DNA of 6,770 nucleotides from DATKEH01 sp035546355 (GTDB lineage Bacteria; Acidobacteriota; Thermoanaerobaculia; Multivoradales; JAIOJS01): positions 1-6,770 of the forward strand of contig DATKEH010000107.1 in NCBI GenBank assembly GCA_035546355.1, read 5' to 3'. The notes under the pieces are model-generated. The model was not told the DNA's origin and did not search any database. It saw nothing but the letters and a program-made list of their open reading frames with translations. The first letter of the stretch is position 1, and each line of letters opens with the position of its first letter. Both the position numbers and the translations under genes were made by a program. This document shows, in pieces, positions 5,196 to 6,770 of this stretch.

Positions 5196-6506
5196 TCAGA
5201 CGAAGAAGGTCCCGTAGAGCAGCCCGCTGATGGTGGCCATCGCCACCACCAGGGCCACGTAGACCGAGGTCTTCCGCCAGCCGAGGACGCTGGCGATGAC
5301 CAGCATGTTGGGCAGCGACAGCGCCGGGCCGGCGAGCAGCAGCGCCAGCGCCGGCCCCTGCCCCATGCCGTTGCCTACCAGGCCCTGGACGATCGGCACC
5401 TCGGTGAGGGTGGCGAAGTACATGAAGGCCCCGGCGACGGCGGCGAAGAGGTTGGCGGCCAGCGAGTTGCCGCCGAGAGCCACCTCCACCCACTGGCTGG
5501 GGATCAAGCCCTCGCTGCCGGGGCGACCGAACAGCATGCCGGCCACCAGCACGCCGGCGAAGAGCAGCGGCATGATCTGCTTGGCGAAGCCCCAGCTCGA
5601 CTCGAACCAGGAGCCCGCCTCGCCGCCCTCGCGGGCGACCATCAGCGACAGAGCGACCGCACCGGTGGCGAAAGCGACCTGCGGGTGGCCGGGCAGCAGC
5701 AGCGCCGGGGCGGCGACGGCGAGCGCCGCCAGGGCCACCTTCCAGCGTTCGATGCCGAACCAGGCGACGAGCAGCACGGCGAGGCCGGCCGCGGCGATGG
5801 CGGTGAGCGCCCACTTGGCCTCGTAGATGGCGAGCCAGAGACCGTCCGACTGCGGCCGCCCCCAGTTGGCGAAGACGAGGATCGCCGCCAGGGCGCCGAA
5901 GAAGGTGGCGTTCTGCCACAGCGACCGCGACGGCGGGGCGTCGGGCAGCACCAGGCCGTTCGCCATCTCCTCGTCGCGTCGGAAGACGAACGCCATCGCG
6001 AGGCCTATGACGACGGCGAAGAGCACCGCCCCCACCGCCCGCGCCAGGCCCATCTGCCAGCCCAGCACGCTGCCGGTCAGGGTGATGGCCAGCACGTTGA
6101 TCGCCGGCCCCGAGTAGAGGAAGGCGGTGGCCGGGCCGAGGCCGGCGCCGCGCTTGTGGATGCTGGCGAAGAGCGGCAGCACGGTGCACGAGCAGACCGC
6201 CAGCAGCGTGCCGCTCACCGAGGCGACGCCGTAGGCGAGCACGTTGTTGGCGCCGCGGCCGAGGTAGCGCATCACCGCCAGGTCGCTGACGAAGACCGCA
6301 ATGGCGCCGGCGATGAAGAAGGCGGGCACCAGGCAGAGCAGGACGTGCTCGCGGGCGTACCACCTGGCGAGCAGCAGCCCCTCGAGCACGGCCTGGTCGA
6401 AGCGCGGCGCCCCCACCGGCAGGTAGAAGAGGGCGAGGAAGACGGCAGTGAGCAGCGCCAGCGGGCGCCACTCGACGCGCCAGTCGAGGGTGGTGGCGCC
6501 GTTCAC
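5196..6506 (-). CDS. arsP: ArsP/UPF0718 (YraQ-like) family permease
   Basis: The 436-residue membrane protein has the family core ASVSGTLLAVCSCTVLPLFA (95-114) with a CSC motif at 105-107, HKRGAGLGPATAFLYSGPAIN (117-137) and a matching second half with FATLTEVPI (364-372) and LLAGPALSLPN (390-400). The paired SGPAIN and AGPALSLPN segments reflect the family's internal duplication. Other helices are at about 15-31, 56-74, 142-176 and in the C-terminal half. Characterised ArsP proteins export trivalent organoarsenicals such as methylarsenite, using conserved cysteines; other UPF0718 members have unknown substrates, so the symbol is tentative. The GTG at 6506 is chosen because AGGAGG lies seven bases upstream. 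It overlaps the ArsR stop (GTGA), which indicates translational coupling. With the ArsR gene before it and a thioredoxin-like gene after it, the set looks like a metalloid-responsive operon. Confidence 0.9.
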   Translation of the reverse strand: MNGATTLDWRVEWRPLALLTAVFLALFYLPVGAPRFDQAVLEGLLLARWYAREHVLLCLVPAFFIAGAIAVFVSDLAVMRYLGRGANNVLAYGVASVSGTLLAVCSCTVLPLFASIHKRGAGLGPATAFLYSGPAINVLAITLTGSVLGWQMGLARAVGAVLFAVVIGLAMAFVFRRDEEMANGLVLPDAPPSRSLWQNATFFGALAAILVFANWGRPQSDGLWLAIYEAKWALTAIAAAGLAVLLVAWFGIERWKVALAALAVAAPALLLPGHPQVAFATGAVALSLMVAREGGEAGSWFESSWGFAKQIMPLLFAGVLVAGMLFGRPGSEGLIPSQWVEVALGGNSLAANLFAAVAGAFMYFATLTEVPIVQGLVGNGMGQGPALALLLAGPALSLPNMLVIASVLGWRKTSVYVALVVAMATISGLLYGTFFV

Positions 6507-6770
6507 GATCGTGCCTCCTGGGGGGTGGAACGCTGGACCTCGTCGTCCGGGGCGGTGCCGCCGCGAGTGGCCGCGGCCTCGCCGACCGCGACGCCGGACA
6601 ACGCCGCCGCATCCCGCGCCGCGGCGCCGCAGGCCACCCGGTCGGCGCCGCCGAGCAGCTCGAGGGCGGCCGGGGCGACGAGCCGGTAGAACACCTGCGC
6701 GCCCCGCCGCTCGTCGGCGAGGATGCCGGCCTCGCGCAGCAGGGCGAGGTGGCGCGACACGGTGGACACG
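6503..6770 (-). CDS. ArsR-family transcriptional repressor, C-terminal part
   Basis: The gene enters from the right edge, so its N-terminus is missing. The visible 88-89 residues begin inside the winged helix: STVSRHLALLREAGIL is the recognition helix of the ArsR fold and DERRGAQVFYRLV the wing. A region of about 50 residues follows, rich in Ala and Gly, with a lone cysteine (RVACG). ArsR proteins sit on the operator and release it when metal or metalloid binds cysteines; the usual ELCVC-type site would lie just upstream of this fragment, outside the window, so the inducer cannot be judged. The stop overlaps the permease start by four bases (GTGA), which suggests it controls its own operon. 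The unusually long C-terminal tail might carry an alternative cysteine site. Confidence 0.88.
   Translation of the reverse strand, partial: VSTVSRHLALLREAGILADERRGAQVFYRLVAPAALELLGGADRVACGAAARDAAALSGVAVGEAAATRGGTAPDDEVQRSTPQEARS
6514..6519 (-). promoter_or_regulatory. Ribosome binding site of the permease gene
   Basis: AGGAGG on the minus strand, seven bases before the GTG at 6506, lies inside the end of the ArsR gene. It decides the non-ATG start of the permease. Confidence 0.85.

Noticed and set aside
4951..6612. Minus-strand 553-residue frame ending in the thioredoxin-like sequence
   Set aside because: Its first part is an out-of-frame reading of the permease gene. The thioredoxin-like gene has its own ATG and strong ribosome binding site.

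Overview
All convincing genes in this 6.8 kb window lie on the minus strand, so the biological reading order runs from high to low coordinates. The DNA is strongly GC-rich. A lipobox double-BON lipoprotein of the DolP type and IPTL-CTERM sorting tails point to a Gram-negative bacterium with an exosortase-type envelope sorting system. An acidobacterium or a related lineage seems likely, but that is inference from gene style only and no marker gene is present.

Region 1 (6770 to about 4817) is a tightly packed metalloid or redox operon. It holds the C-terminal part of an ArsR-type repressor, a GTGA overlap into an ArsP/UPF0718 (YraQ-like) permease with a CSC motif, and then a 76-residue thioredoxin-fold protein with a CPNC site whose Shine-Dalgarno directly follows the permease stop. 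A previously unlabelled remnant of a PIG-L/LmbE deacetylase (AHPDDE motif) with a visible frameshift follows five bases later. Region 2 (4573 to 3038) is one long membrane protein that fuses a PGPGW domain, a VanZ-like domain and an extra extracytoplasmic C-terminal domain.

Region 3 (3037 to 1041) is an accessory surface module. After a 395-base non-coding stretch with small palindromes comes a DUF3494 ice-binding-like protein: signal peptide, six-cysteine beta-solenoid-type domain, 79-residue Pro-Thr stalk encoded by a 12-bp minisatellite, and an IPTL-CTERM anchor. One base after its stop a second reading frame opens. It has a lipobox signal peptide, an in-frame amber codon, and then a clear IPTLSEW sorting tail. 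This is either a decayed small surface protein or an amber-interrupted one. A 14-base perfect inverted repeat (1069-1082 and 2814-2827) brackets the module.

Region 4 (998 to 1) holds a DolP-like double-BON outer-membrane lipoprotein and, 23 bases later, the first 137 codons of a CurA/PTGR-type NADP-dependent oxidoreductase that runs off the left edge.

The most interesting material is the bracketed two-gene CTERM module with its amber-split member, the frameshifted PIG-L relic, and the PGPGW-VanZ fusion. No RNA genes, CRISPR array or transposase were seen.
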